NCBI GenBank assembly: GCA_009774395.1
Contig: VSNQ01000007.1
Location: 5,523 to 69,522 of the forward strand
DNA from: Lachnospiraceae bacterium
Lineage (GTDB): Bacteria > Bacillota > Clostridia > Lachnospirales > Lachnospiraceae
Reading direction: 5' to 3'
Length of the DNA stretch: 64,000 nt
In this document: in pieces, positions 54,527 to 63,958 of the stretch
Layout of the letters: each line of letters starts with the position of its first letter
Position numbering within the stretch: the first letter of the stretch is position 1
Translations under genes and position numbers: made by a program
The notes under the pieces: generated by a model
Told to the model about the DNA's origin: nothing
What the model saw: the letters and a program-made list of their open reading frames with translations, nothing else
The model's database searches: none

Positions 54527-56026
54527 TTATGCAAGTAAATCCATTGAATTTCCGTGCATTGCCATCATTTCCATTGCGATGCGTGTCGCGTCGTCTGCGC
54601 CCTGCATTTCCTCTAAGATATCGTCACCGTCCTCAAAGGAATGGAAATTAATGTTGTTTCTGCGCATTCCCTGAATGCGGTTTGTTTTCTGCTCCTGTTC
54701 GCTTTGCTGCTGTCCTTGGCTATTATCTCCCTCCAGATTTTTCTCCATCTGATGACTTGCCACAGACACCTCAATGGCCTCAATCTTAATGCCCTGCTCC
54801 TCAAGGTTTGCACGTAGCTGAACTGCCTGTGCTTCTACAGCATTTTTTACTGCTTCATTCTGTGTAATAAATTCTGCTGTAACAACGCCGCCTTTTGAAG
54901 CTAATGATACGTTGACTGTACCAAGGCTTGCCGGATGTAGCTGCATCTCCATCTGTGTTAAGTCTTCGCTCTTTGCAATCTTTACAAGGTTTGCCAACTG
55001 CCGCATAATGCTTTCCGTATCCATGGAAGTGTAACTCTCCACTTTTGTTTCCGCTGCTGCTTCTGACAATTCATTTAAGTTATTCTGCATATTTTGTGCA
55101 AAATTATTGGGCTGATGCCCGCTGTTTTTTGTGTCAGAATGCGCCTGTTTTTCCTCTGCGGATTTGTCTGTCTGTACTTGTGTTTCCGTCTGTGTCCCGT
55201 TATTGGCATTATCCTGTGTGGACTGCTCCAACTGATTACTGGGTTTTGCGGACTCTGTCTTTGTCTTATCTTCGACAATCACCGTCGTTTCTGCTGATTC
55301 TGCGGCTTTTGTATCCGTCATATCCATATCTTCTGCGGGATTATTAAGCATTTCCAATGCTTTATTGGGTATTTGCGTCCCCGTTTCGTCACCAGCTTCG
55401 ATTCCCTGTAATTCTTGCAGTTTCTGCAATATCAGATCAAGTTCTTCACTGGTTAATCCTGTTTCTTCTGTCAGGCTCTGCAATTGATTCTCTACACTCC
55501 CAATCATTTCCTGCAAGGAAGCATATAAGTCTTCATTTGCCACTATGCCAATAGAATCTTCTCCTGTAATCGCTGACAAAAGCTGTGCCATATTCTGCGG
55601 ATTTAACAAATCCATTGGCTGCATATCAGCGCTCTCCAATCCAATCCGAAGTTCCTCATCCGTTATACCAAGGATTTCTTTCAACTGCTCGATTAACTGC
55701 ATTAAAGCATCTGCAACTTTTTGTGCGGTTTCCTCGTCAACAGTTTCCTCAGCCTGCACCTCTTTGGTTTCCTGCGGCTTCTCGGTATTTTGAACCTCTT
55801 TTGTTTCCGCTGCCTTATCTTGCGCGGCAGTATTACTTTCGCTTACTGTCTTATTATCTGTGCTGGAAGTTTTAGGCTGTTCGGTTTTAGGCTGCTCCAT
55901 CTTCTGACTTGCTTTGTCTAATACATCGCCAAAACTGGAACTGCTTGCCGCCGCTCTCTGTCCCTGCACGGACGCTGAAACTTTATCTGGTGTAAAGACC
56001 ATACTGCTTACGGTCATATTTGTCAT
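54527..56026 (-). CDS. fliK: Flagellar hook-length control protein FliK
   Basis: 499 residues; GAGGAGGAG before the ATG. The N-terminal three quarters are Gln/Thr/Glu/Ala-rich and largely unordered, as usual for this molecular ruler. The C-terminal substrate-switch domain (about 375-455) has LTQMEMQLHPASLGTVNVSLASKGGVVTAEFITQNEAVKNAVEAQAVQLRANLEEQGIKIEAIEV. Secreted during assembly, it measures hook length and switches FlhB from hook to filament export. Confidence 0.93.
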   Translation of the reverse strand: MTNMTVSSMVFTPDKVSASVQGQRAAASSSSFGDVLDKASQKMEQPKTEQPKTSSTDNKTVSESNTAAQDKAAETKEVQNTEKPQETKEVQAEETVDEETAQKVADALMQLIEQLKEILGITDEELRIGLESADMQPMDLLNPQNMAQLLSAITGEDSIGIVANEDLYASLQEMIGSVENQLQSLTEETGLTSEELDLILQKLQELQGIEAGDETGTQIPNKALEMLNNPAEDMDMTDTKAAESAETTVIVEDKTKTESAKPSNQLEQSTQDNANNGTQTETQVQTDKSAEEKQAHSDTKNSGHQPNNFAQNMQNNLNELSEAAAETKVESYTSMDTESIMRQLANLVKIAKSEDLTQMEMQLHPASLGTVNVSLASKGGVVTAEFITQNEAVKNAVEAQAVQLRANLEEQGIKIEAIEVSVASHQMEKNLEGDNSQGQQQSEQEQKTNRIQGMRRNNINFHSFEDGDDILEEMQGADDATRIAMEMMAMHGNSMDLLA

Positions 56027-56179
56027 TCATCACTCCTCCTCTCTGCAAATTATGGAATTATCAATGTACATCTATAATATATTCCTCATAGATTTACGAG
56101 AAATACACTATCAAAAATTATAGTAAAATTTAGGGAATACTTTCCCACAAAAATTATATCGGAAACTTTACATAAAAAG

Positions 56180-57055
56180 TTAAGAGTTCGGCTTCATAAT
56201 CTTTGTAATTCTTGCAGCAACTGCCGGCTCCATTTTTCCCATAATCTCTCCACGTTTTGCCGAACTTAACGTTTCAAGAATATCTGCTGCCAAATCAAGG
56301 CTGTCTGTCATTGCGTTAAGAATTTTTGCCGCTTCCTCTGCATCCATATTGCTGAACGTTGCAGCGTAATCCTGCATTTGCTTATCAACTGCTTCACTCT
56401 GTATTACTTGTTTATAAAGGGCTTCTGCCGTTGTCGGATCCATCTCTTCAAAGTACGCACGGTACTCATCTGCCCCCGGCCCGTTCTCTGCATAAACCAC
56501 TTCCTCATAAAACTGCTCTTTAATACTCTGGAATTTAAGCTGATTGTCCTCAAATGTTTTTAAGCGTTCCACCTCTGCCTTTAACGCCTCGATCTGCTCA
56601 GAATATGTCGCATTGGTGTTCTGCGTCTGCTCTAACTGCGATTCCAGCTTGTGAATCTCTTCCACGGCTTCCTTGAGATTGCTGTAGCCGCCGTATTCCT
56701 GCTGACCGCCCGATCCTGCGGATTCTGACGGCAAAATTTTATTGACAAGCGGCACATCCTTTAATATCGGAGTCAATACATTTGACCCAAATCCGCCTAC
56801 ATCCATCTTAATCAGCAAGCCCAGAATACCCAGCCAGATTGCAATAATAAAAACAGTCACTACCACTACAGAAGCGTTTGTGCCGTCTATCTGCTCATCT
56901 AACTCCCGTTCTTGATCTTCAAGTTCTTTTGCCCGCTTTTTTGCTTCTTTTTTCTGGTTTTTCTGCTCTTTCTTTAACTGTTTTTGATTTTCTCTTAACT
57001 GTTTTAACTGCATTTCCGGTGCGTCAGGGCTTAAATTCTCATCCTTACGTGCCAT
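56180..57055 (-). CDS. MotE-like flagellar protein (MgtE N-terminal fold)
   Basis: 291 residues. A Lys/Glu/Gln-rich cytoplasmic N-terminus (15-55), one transmembrane helix (about 64-86, VVVVTVFIIAIWLGILGLLI), a coiled coil (about 130-175), and a C-terminal helical-repeat domain with FEEMDPTTAEALYKQV, AATFSNMDAEEAAKILNAM and LETLSSAKRGEIMGKMEPAVAARITKIM. That repeat is the MgtE_N type found in MotE, a periplasmic-side chaperone of flagellar motor parts in other bacteria. Overlaps the end of fliJ by 11 bases. Confidence 0.85.
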   Translation of the reverse strand: MARKDENLSPDAPEMQLKQLRENQKQLKKEQKNQKKEAKKRAKELEDQERELDEQIDGTNASVVVVTVFIIAIWLGILGLLIKMDVGGFGSNVLTPILKDVPLVNKILPSESAGSGGQQEYGGYSNLKEAVEEIHKLESQLEQTQNTNATYSEQIEALKAEVERLKTFEDNQLKFQSIKEQFYEEVVYAENGPGADEYRAYFEEMDPTTAEALYKQVIQSEAVDKQMQDYAATFSNMDAEEAAKILNAMTDSLDLAADILETLSSAKRGEIMGKMEPAVAARITKIMKPNS

Positions 57056-57527
57056 GTCTAAACTCCTCCATTAATTTCTGACCTTGCAGCTTCTGGCCAT
57101 GCGTATAGGTCGTTAACTCATCAATCGCCCTGCTTTCCGCAGCCTGCTCCTCTTTTAAGAAGTCTTGGAAGGCGTTTTCTTTGAGTTTCTCATGCGCTTT
57201 CCGCTCCTGCATTACTTCTTGGAGCGCAGCCCGCGCTTTCTCTACTGCGGCTGCCGCCTTATTGACTTCCTTTCGCTGTTCCCTGATAAATTCGTCCATT
57301 TGCAGGACTGCCATTTTGTTTTCACGGATTTTTCTTACGTCAATTAACTCCATACGGAGTTTCACGCCCTCCATCATATAGTAATCACGGCGTTTTTGCA
57401 GTTCACTCAGCTTTTGTTTCTCGGCTTCCAAGCGCATATTCGCTTCTGCAAACTCCTGTTTTGCCTTATCTTCAAGCTTTTCCTTAATATCAAGGATTCC
57501 CTGCATTTTATATCGGAAAACTGCCAT
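57045..57527 (-). CDS. fliJ: Flagellar export chaperone FliJ
   Basis: 160 residues, entirely helical coiled coil, starting FRYKMQGILDIKEKLEDKAKQEFAEAN, the typical FliJ opening, and ending HGQKLQGQKLMEEFRHGT. FliJ fits in the central hole of the FliI ATPase hexamer and links it to the FlhA export gate. Placed directly after fliI (14-base gap), as in other Firmicutes. Confidence 0.92.
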   Translation of the reverse strand: MAVFRYKMQGILDIKEKLEDKAKQEFAEANMRLEAEKQKLSELQKRRDYYMMEGVKLRMELIDVRKIRENKMAVLQMDEFIREQRKEVNKAAAAVEKARAALQEVMQERKAHEKLKENAFQDFLKEEQAAESRAIDELTTYTHGQKLQGQKLMEEFRHGT

Positions 57528-57541
57528 TCGTCAATCCCTCT

Positions 57542-58864
57542 TTATTCCTGAAACAGATTCTCTAACAGTTCCACGGTTTCCTCAAAGGTAAACTTCTCGT
57601 CCGTGTCCTGCAAAAGATATTCATTTACATCATCAATTTTATTAATCGCCCTGTCAATGCTTGGGTTACTACCGCGTTTATATGCGCCGATATTAATTAA
57701 ATCCTCCGCTTCATTATATGTTGCCATAATATTTTTGAGCTTGCCTGCCGCTGTTTTATGTTCCTTAGACGCTACCATCGACATACATCTTGAAATGCTT
57801 TGTAGTACATCTACTGCGGGGTAATGGTTTCTGTTAGCTAACTTTCTTGTCAGCATAATATGCCCATCCAAAATACTTCTTGCGGTATCCGTAATCGGTT
57901 CATTAAAATCTTCACCTTCCACAAGTACCGTATAAAGTCCTGTAATAGAACCATGTTCTGCACAGCCGGCGCGCTCTAAGAGTTTTGGCATTTCCGAATA
58001 AACACTAGGCGGATAGCCACGTGTTACAGGCGGTTCGCCGCTGGCAAGACCTATTTCTCTTTGTGCCATTGAAAAACGGGTTAAGGAATCCATCATTAAC
58101 AGTACATCTCTGCCTTGATCGCGGAAATATTCTGCAATAGCGGTTGCTGTCTTTGCCGCTCTGTTTCGTTCCAGCGCGGGTCTATCTGAGGTTGCAACCA
58201 CAACAATAGAACGGCGCATACCCTCCTCACCTAAATCACGTTCAATAAATTCACGCACTTCCCTGCCGCGCTCGCCAATCAGCGCAATCACATTGATATC
58301 CGCCTTTGTATTCCTTGCAAACATCCCCATTAATGTTGATTTACCAACACCTGAACCTGCAAATATCCCAATACGCTGTCCTTTTCCTACAGTAATTAAA
58401 CCATCTACCGCCTTTACACCAAGCGGAAGCACTTCACTGATAATCGTTCTGCTCATAGGGTCAGGCGGAGGTGCCTCCAACGGATAGCGCTTCGAAGTAT
58501 GTGGATCAGGAACAAAGCCATCAATACATCTGCCAAGCCCATCAAGCGTTTTCCCCAGCAGACAATCGCCTACGGAAACGCTTAATGGATAATTCATATT
58601 TTCAACAATGCAGCCAGAACCAATGCCCTCTGTTTCCTCATAAGGCATCAGCAGCGTTTTGCGGTCTTTAAAGCCAACAACTTCTGCCATTATACCATGC
58701 TTTTTCTCCGCATCCGTATAAATCTGACACAAATCACCCATTTTAGCATCCGGTCCAACGGATTCAATGGTTAGTCCGACAACATTTTCTACTTTGCCAA
58801 GCTTTTTGAAGTAAGATTTATTTAATACCGTTAGATATTTGTCAAAGTCAATCCCTGTTTCCAT
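57542..58864 (-). CDS. fliI: Flagellar protein export ATPase FliI
   Basis: 440 residues from the ATG at 58864, 6 bases after GGAGG in the end of fliH; a GTG directly upstream is less likely. F1-ATPase beta-like fold: Walker A AGSGVGKST (~169-177), Walker B VLLMMDSLTRF, arginine and Glu residues in ALIGERGREVREF, and the family sequence GYPPSVYSEMPKLLERAG. Energises export of flagellar substrates together with FliH and FliJ at the cytoplasmic face of the basal body. Confidence 0.97.
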   Translation of the reverse strand: METGIDFDKYLTVLNKSYFKKLGKVENVVGLTIESVGPDAKMGDLCQIYTDAEKKHGIMAEVVGFKDRKTLLMPYEETEGIGSGCIVENMNYPLSVSVGDCLLGKTLDGLGRCIDGFVPDPHTSKRYPLEAPPPDPMSRTIISEVLPLGVKAVDGLITVGKGQRIGIFAGSGVGKSTLMGMFARNTKADINVIALIGERGREVREFIERDLGEEGMRRSIVVVATSDRPALERNRAAKTATAIAEYFRDQGRDVLLMMDSLTRFSMAQREIGLASGEPPVTRGYPPSVYSEMPKLLERAGCAEHGSITGLYTVLVEGEDFNEPITDTARSILDGHIMLTRKLANRNHYPAVDVLQSISRCMSMVASKEHKTAAGKLKNIMATYNEAEDLINIGAYKRGSNPSIDRAINKIDDVNEYLLQDTDEKFTFEETVELLENLFQE

Positions 58865-58866
58865 CA

Positions 58867-59805
58867 CTAGCCTCCATAGGACAGCAGCCGTAGTTCTTCA
58901 TTCAATGCTTCTAGCTGCGTTCCTAAGCTACAGTCAAAGACACCGCTGCCGGTTTCAATCATACACTCATTTTTGGCAAGCGTTGCATCTTCAATCAATT
59001 CCACATCATCAAGAGAAATATTTGTGTTCTTGACAAGTTCTTTTTTCTGCATACTTGCAAATGGATAGTCCTCTTTAGACACATGAACAAGATAACCATT
59101 ACTGCTTTCGATATTGCGCATAGTATTTTGTATCAGATAAACAATTAACTCACGCGAATTTCTAAGGCTGACATGGAAAATATGCTCATAAATTCCTGTC
59201 AAAGTATCAATAAATTTCGGTTCCAGTTCACTGAGTTTCTGCTCGTACTCGCTTTCAATTGCTGCAATCTGCTCATTTGCCTGCGCATATACCTGTTCGC
59301 GCTCACTTGCCACGCTGTCAAGCCCTTCTTGATGTCCCTGCTGAAATCCCTCCTGCTTGCCGATTTCAAGTCCTTCCTGATAGCCGATATCTTTCCCTTC
59401 TGCTATCGCCTGTTCTCTTGCCTGCTGAATCTCTGCAATGGCTTCCTCTTTCATTGCTTCAATCTGCGCCTGCGCTTCAGCAATTAATTCCTCATGTGGA
59501 AGAGTTTCAGGCTGATCTGGCTGAAACTGCGCCGAATTATAGTCCATATCCAGCGGCTCTTCCATTGCTTCTTGACCACCGCCGATTACATTCGCCTCAC
59601 CGCGCATTAACTCCGATACCTGTACCGCATTAATTCCCTGCGTAAAGCCCTCCACAAATTCATCCGGCTCCTCGCCGCACTGTTCTGCAAGCTTCACAGC
59701 CATTTGTCTTAGTTTCAATTCTGCAAGTGCGTTCGTGTCAATCACTCTTGTATCGGCTGGGTCAACAATGACCCAGTTCGATTTTAATACACTACTCCTA
59801 GACAA
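58867..59805 (-). CDS. fliH: Flagellar assembly protein FliH
   Basis: 312 residues. Uses a TTG start: GGAGGTGA inside the end of fliG lies 8 bases before the TTG at 59805, giving an 8-base overlap with fliG. Central coiled coil (about 105-190) contains the G-x-x-x-G repeat track expected of FliH, here GKDIGYQEGLEIGKQEGFQQG. The C-terminal domain (190-312) is ATP synthase delta/E-like (YEHIFHVSLRNSRELIVYLIQNTM). Negative regulator and tether of FliI. Confidence 0.92.
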   Translation of the reverse strand: MSRSSVLKSNWVIVDPADTRVIDTNALAELKLRQMAVKLAEQCGEEPDEFVEGFTQGINAVQVSELMRGEANVIGGGQEAMEEPLDMDYNSAQFQPDQPETLPHEELIAEAQAQIEAMKEEAIAEIQQAREQAIAEGKDIGYQEGLEIGKQEGFQQGHQEGLDSVASEREQVYAQANEQIAAIESEYEQKLSELEPKFIDTLTGIYEHIFHVSLRNSRELIVYLIQNTMRNIESSNGYLVHVSKEDYPFASMQKKELVKNTNISLDDVELIEDATLAKNECMIETGSGVFDCSLGTQLEALNEELRLLSYGG

Positions 59806-60808
59806 CTATCTCGTCACCTCCGCCTCTGGAAATAACAATCTCACCAGAATCCTCAAGTTTCCTGATAATATTAACAATTTTCTGCTGTGCTTCTTCTACA
59901 TCCTTCATTCGAACAGGCCCCATAAATTCCATATCCTCTCGAATCATTTCAGCCAAACGCTTTGACATATTGCCAAAGATCGCATTTTGTACTTCCTCTG
60001 TAGAACCTTTGCAGGCAATCGCAAGGTCATTGTTATCCACATCTCTAAGCACACGCTGAATCGATCTGTCGTCGAGCAGAAGGATATCTTCGAATACGAA
60101 CATTTTCTTCCTGATTTCGTCGGCAAGTTCCGGTTCTTCGACTTCGAGTGTTTCCATAATATGCTTCTCTGTTCCACGGTCTACTGTATTTAAGATTTCG
60201 ACTACTGCATCTACGCCGCCGATAATCGTGTAATCCTGATTGACCAGCGAAGATAATTTTGATTCCAATACACGTTCTACTTCCTTAATAACATCAGGGC
60301 TTGTGCGATCCATTGTAGCGATACGTCTTGCAACATCCGCCTGTTTCTCAGGCGCCAGTGCGCTTAAAATTACCGCTGACTGTCCAGATGACAAATACGA
60401 TAAAATCAATGCTATCGTTTGTGGGTGCTCGTCCTGTATAAAGTTTAATAATTGTGATGCATCAGTTTTCTTTACAAACTCGAATGGTTTTACTTGTAAA
60501 GATGCAGTTAGTTTACCGATAACATCCAGCGCCTTATCGGTGCCAAGCGCTTTTTCCAAAAGCTCTTTGGCATACCCGATACCACCCTCTGCTATGTACT
60601 GTTGTGCTAAACACACTTCATAAAACTCGTTAATTACTTTTTCCTTTATCTGGGGTGTGACACTTTTGGTATTTGCAATTTCCAGTGTCAAATCTTCAAT
60701 CTCATCCTCTTTCAGATGCCGGAATATCATGGAAGACTTTTCGGGTCCGAGCGCAATCAGCAATATTGCCGCTTTCTGTATCCCCTTTAATTCTTCTTTC
60801 TCTGCCAT
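59798..60808 (-). CDS. fliG: Flagellar motor switch protein FliG
   Basis: 336 residues. N-terminal FliF-binding domain (GIQKAAILLIALGPEKSSMIFRHL), middle domain with EHPQTIALILSYL (the EHPQR-like motif, here EHPQT), and C-terminal torque domain with charged residues in MFVFEDILLLDDRSIQRVLRDVDNNDLAIACKGS. It bears the stator-contact surface and transmits torque and switching. GGGGG precedes the ATG; the stop overlaps fliH. Confidence 0.97.
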   Translation of the reverse strand: MAEKEELKGIQKAAILLIALGPEKSSMIFRHLKEDEIEDLTLEIANTKSVTPQIKEKVINEFYEVCLAQQYIAEGGIGYAKELLEKALGTDKALDVIGKLTASLQVKPFEFVKKTDASQLLNFIQDEHPQTIALILSYLSSGQSAVILSALAPEKQADVARRIATMDRTSPDVIKEVERVLESKLSSLVNQDYTIIGGVDAVVEILNTVDRGTEKHIMETLEVEEPELADEIRKKMFVFEDILLLDDRSIQRVLRDVDNNDLAIACKGSTEEVQNAIFGNMSKRLAEMIREDMEFMGPVRMKDVEEAQQKIVNIIRKLEDSGEIVISRGGGDEIVV

Positions 60809-60814
60809 TGTTGA

Positions 60815-62434
60815 TTACCCCCAATCCTCGTCAAGCCAGTTCCTCAATAATGTAGCGACTGCTTCCGGATTTTCTTCTACAAAATTTTCTATCAGCTTTC
60901 TAGCCTCAGATTTCTGCTCTGTTTCAATGCTTTCAAGTTCCTGCTGGTTGGATTGCAGCAATTCCTCTACAGAAAGCTCCTCCTCCTCGATAACCTCTTT
61001 CTTTGTTCTAAGGCTCATCAATACAACAAATGCCAGCAGTCCAAGAATAATTACGATTAATACGATTTGGATGATATCTCTATATTGTACACTTGTCTTA
61101 ATCGCATCAATAAACTGTACTTCCTCATATGCAAGAATTGTAATATTTTTTGATGGAATACCTGTTGCATTTGCAACGATACTAACCAAATCACTGTCTA
61201 TTTCAAGCTTTGTCTTTGCGTTGTTTGCAAGTTTATATTCTTCCCATGAAACACCGTCTAAGAATCCCTGCAGCCTTACATCTTCTTCCCTTACCACCTT
61301 ATACTTTACAGCCGATACCGATACAGAACTATTCGCATACTGTAATGTACCTACTGCATTTTTCTTAGTAATAATTTCCTCATTTGGAAGATAATCTGAT
61401 TTTCTTTCATATTGGCTTGTGCTGCCGCCCGTCGATTCATCAATGTCATAATCTATTTCTGAATTGGAATCGGTACCCGGCACACCACCTACTCCGTCTG
61501 CTGCATTTGATCGAAATTCCTCGTCATGGGAAAGCAGTCCTTGATCATGTCCCTCTGGTGTGCTGTAATTATGCTGTTTTACTTCTGACTCATCAAAGTT
61601 CAATGAAGCATTCACTGCAACTTCAATCTGATTAAACTCATTTAATCCAAACAATACCTGACGCACTTCGTTTTTTAAGAAACTCTCTGCTTCCTGCTTG
61701 TGCATCAACATATTGTTCGCTTTCTCAATTGTAGAATAGCTTTCCGCTACTGGAAACCATATTTTGCCGCTTACATCTGTAATTGTAATATTATCTGTTG
61801 TAGGATTCCCCAACCCTGTCGCAACAAATCTTGCGATTGCGTCTGCATTTTCCTCTGTAAAACTAACTTCTGGTTTCAAATCTAAATTAACACTTGCATA
61901 GGTTTCAAGGTTCTGTGCGATCAATGTTCCGTTATCATCTGGAATTGATAACGTTACATAAGCGTTTTCAACAGCATTCATCGTCTTTAAATGTTCTTCC
62001 ATTCGAGATTCCATATAGAATTTATACCGTTTCTGTTTGTCTGCCTCTGTCGTTGAAAAGCTTCCGCTTAACACATCATCTAATGTGTATGCCGCTGTTG
62101 GTATATTATTCGCACCAAGGAGCAAATTTGCATCGCCCTCCTGCGATTTTAGCACCGAAAAATTCAGCCCGTCATTTGTCATTTCATATTCTATGTTCTG
62201 ACCGTCAAGTAAATCTCTAACCTGCGCTGCTTCCTTTGTCGATTCACAAGTAGCTAGTGCTACATACTGTTTTCTTGTTAATACCGCTACCAATATACCA
62301 ATTGCTAACAGTATTGTTACTCCAATTCCAATGATAATGGTTTTCTGTTTTGGCTGAAATTTATTCCACCATTCCTGAAACCGCTCTAATAGCTTTTTCC
62401 CAAAATCTGTTACCTTGTCAACCATCTCAAGCAC
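60815..62434 (-). CDS. fliF: Flagellar MS-ring protein FliF
   Basis: 539 residues. First transmembrane helix at about 35-55 (TIIIGIGVTILLAIGILVAVL), YscJ/FliF ring domains at 60-250 (with ANNIPTAAYT and RMEEHLKTMNAVENAYVTLSIPD), a loop region with Asp/Ser/Gly-rich low complexity (about 320-350), a second transmembrane helix (~450-472), and a C-terminal FliG-binding tail (NFVEENPEAVATLLRNWLDEDWG). Forms the base ring of the flagellum in the cytoplasmic membrane. Confidence 0.97.
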   Translation of the reverse strand: MLEMVDKVTDFGKKLLERFQEWWNKFQPKQKTIIIGIGVTILLAIGILVAVLTRKQYVALATCESTKEAAQVRDLLDGQNIEYEMTNDGLNFSVLKSQEGDANLLLGANNIPTAAYTLDDVLSGSFSTTEADKQKRYKFYMESRMEEHLKTMNAVENAYVTLSIPDDNGTLIAQNLETYASVNLDLKPEVSFTEENADAIARFVATGLGNPTTDNITITDVSGKIWFPVAESYSTIEKANNMLMHKQEAESFLKNEVRQVLFGLNEFNQIEVAVNASLNFDESEVKQHNYSTPEGHDQGLLSHDEEFRSNAADGVGGVPGTDSNSEIDYDIDESTGGSTSQYERKSDYLPNEEIITKKNAVGTLQYANSSVSVSAVKYKVVREEDVRLQGFLDGVSWEEYKLANNAKTKLEIDSDLVSIVANATGIPSKNITILAYEEVQFIDAIKTSVQYRDIIQIVLIVIILGLLAFVVLMSLRTKKEVIEEEELSVEELLQSNQQELESIETEQKSEARKLIENFVEENPEAVATLLRNWLDEDWG

Positions 62435-62535
62435 TCCTTCTCACAAATAATCCTCCGGCGAAATCCGTTTGCCGGCACGCAACTCTTATACTCCAATATA
62501 ATAATCCAATATTCCCCTTATTGCTATGAAAGCGA

Positions 62536-62886
62536 TTAAATCTGAATCTGCATAATCTCCCTGTATGCCTCCAGAAGCTTATCACGCATTCCAATCACAT
62601 AAGACATCGCAGTGCTGGCTTTTCCAGCCGCAATCGTCAGGTCATGTGTGTTCTCAGAAAGTCCCATTGACCATTTTAATATTTCGTTTTCCTTATTTGA
62701 TGCCAGTTCATTAGCTTCATTAATATTGCTTACCGCTGCATTAAAGATAGAACCGAACAGATTTCCTTCTCCTTCTTCGCCTGCTGCCTTCGTTCCTCCA
62801 TACAAATTGCTTAGGCTGTCCTTAATGGCATCGGAACTTACGTTATAAAAACGGTCGATGTCATTTGTCGCTGTTATCGTAGTCAT
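62536..62886 (-). CDS. fliE: Flagellar hook-basal body complex protein FliE
   Basis: 116 residues. Family C-terminal half present: ANELASNKENEILKWSMGLSENTHDLTIAAGKASTAMSYVIGMRDKLLEAYREIMQIQI. Joins the MS ring to the rod and is the first protein exported. Lies between flgC and fliF, as expected in Firmicutes; gaps of 53 and 101 bases. Confidence 0.95.
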   Translation of the reverse strand: MTTITATNDIDRFYNVSSDAIKDSLSNLYGGTKAAGEEGEGNLFGSIFNAAVSNINEANELASNKENEILKWSMGLSENTHDLTIAAGKASTAMSYVIGMRDKLLEAYREIMQIQI

Positions 62887-62939
62887 AATTTTATACCCCC
62901 TTAACTCTTTTTCTTCCCCTTATAGAAAATAATAAACTT

Positions 62940-63437
62940 TTAATTACTTAATCCTTCCAAACCTTTTAGTGCCATTGCTTTTACTGCTTCAAACGCTGCC
63001 TGGTTTGCATCGTAGCCACGGCTTGCGTCAATCATATTGGTCATTTCTGTAACAACATTGACATTCGGACCATGTACATATCCATTCTCATCAGCATCTG
63101 GATGTTCCGGATCATATGCAAGCACTTCTGGTGTCCAAGTATCCTCATAAACACCACCAACCTTAACACCTGTACCCGGGCTTGTCAGTTTCGCGCTGTT
63201 GGTGCAACCAATCGGTCTTCCTGACAAATTGCTGAACGCCGTATCTAACATATGTGAAAACCTTCTGTTTTTAGTATCTGTCTTTTCCTGAAATGTTACA
63301 ACCTTCCTTACATACGGTGTTCCGTCCTCTGTTCTTGTTGTATTAGCATTCGCCATATTCTGTGTAATAATATCCATGCGGTAGCGTTCTGCGGACATAC
63401 CAGAAGCAGCGATATCAAACGCGGTAAATACTCCCAT
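62940..63437 (-). CDS. flgC: Flagellar basal-body rod protein FlgC
   Basis: 165 residues. FlgC opening FTAFDIAASGMSAERYRMDIITQNMANANTTRTEDGTPYVRK and the C-terminal PNVNVVTEMTNMIDASRGYDANQAAFEAVKAMALKGLE. Builds the proximal rod with FlgB, FlgF/G and FliE. GGAGGAT precedes the ATG. Confidence 0.96.
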   Translation of the reverse strand: MGVFTAFDIAASGMSAERYRMDIITQNMANANTTRTEDGTPYVRKVVTFQEKTDTKNRRFSHMLDTAFSNLSGRPIGCTNSAKLTSPGTGVKVGGVYEDTWTPEVLAYDPEHPDADENGYVHGPNVNVVTEMTNMIDASRGYDANQAAFEAVKAMALKGLEGLSN

Positions 63438-63471
63438 TCTTTATCCTCCTTTTTTCCTTACAAGTCAAAAC

Positions 63472-63861
63472 TTACTGCATTGCTGCACGCATTGACGCGA
63501 AATCAGAATTTATCAAATCCATTAAAGCATTATATTTTGTCTGCACTTCCGCCAAAATGGCATTTTCATTGTTAATATCTACGTTGTTGCCATCATAACG
63601 ATATGATAATTCTTCATAGTCCGTGTAGGTTTTCGGTGTTAGCGCTTCCAAATCCAAATTCTTAACTCTTGCATCCACTGTGTCCTGTGAAGCGCGTGCA
63701 AATGCGTGCTTTAACTCTGTTTCAAAACGGATATCTTTTCTCTTATAACCGGGTGTGTTTACATTGGCCATATTGTTTAAAATAACTTCTGACCGCATAG
63801 CTGTTGCGTCCATTGTCTTTTGCATGACATTCACGTAATTAAATACACCTGTATTAAACAT
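63472..63861 (-). CDS. flgB: Flagellar basal-body rod protein FlgB
   Basis: 129 residues from the ATG at 63861; GGAGGAG lies upstream of it, while the longer frame to 63900 has no ribosome site. Family features: MDATAMRSEVILNNMANVNTPGYKRKDIRFE and the C-terminal NNVDINNENAILAEVQTKYNALMDLINSDFASMRAAM. First gene of the flagellar operon; forms the rod base. Confidence 0.95.
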   Translation of the reverse strand: MFNTGVFNYVNVMQKTMDATAMRSEVILNNMANVNTPGYKRKDIRFETELKHAFARASQDTVDARVKNLDLEALTPKTYTDYEELSYRYDGNNVDINNENAILAEVQTKYNALMDLINSDFASMRAAMQ

Positions 63862-63930
63862 CTTTTCTACTCCTCCTATTTTTTGTAAACCTCTATTCAA
63901 TTTACATAATATGTTTCGGTTTCTTATTCT

Positions 63931-63958
63931 ATTATAGTTTATTTTCAGAATATTTCAA
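63931..63958 (-). promoter_or_regulatory. Sigma-A-type promoter of the flagellar operon
   Basis: Minus strand TTGAAA (63953-63958), 16-base spacer, TATAAT (63931-63936), about 70 bases before the flgB ATG. No sigma-D-type (TAAA-N15-GCCGATAA) sequence was seen, which fits an early flagellar operon. Bases 63959-64000 are AT-rich with no gene. Confidence 0.75.

Noticed and set aside
60657..61394. 245-codon plus-strand frame opposite fliG-fliF
   Set aside because: Shadow of two firmly identified flagellar genes; crosses their boundary and shows only Ser/Phe-rich composition.
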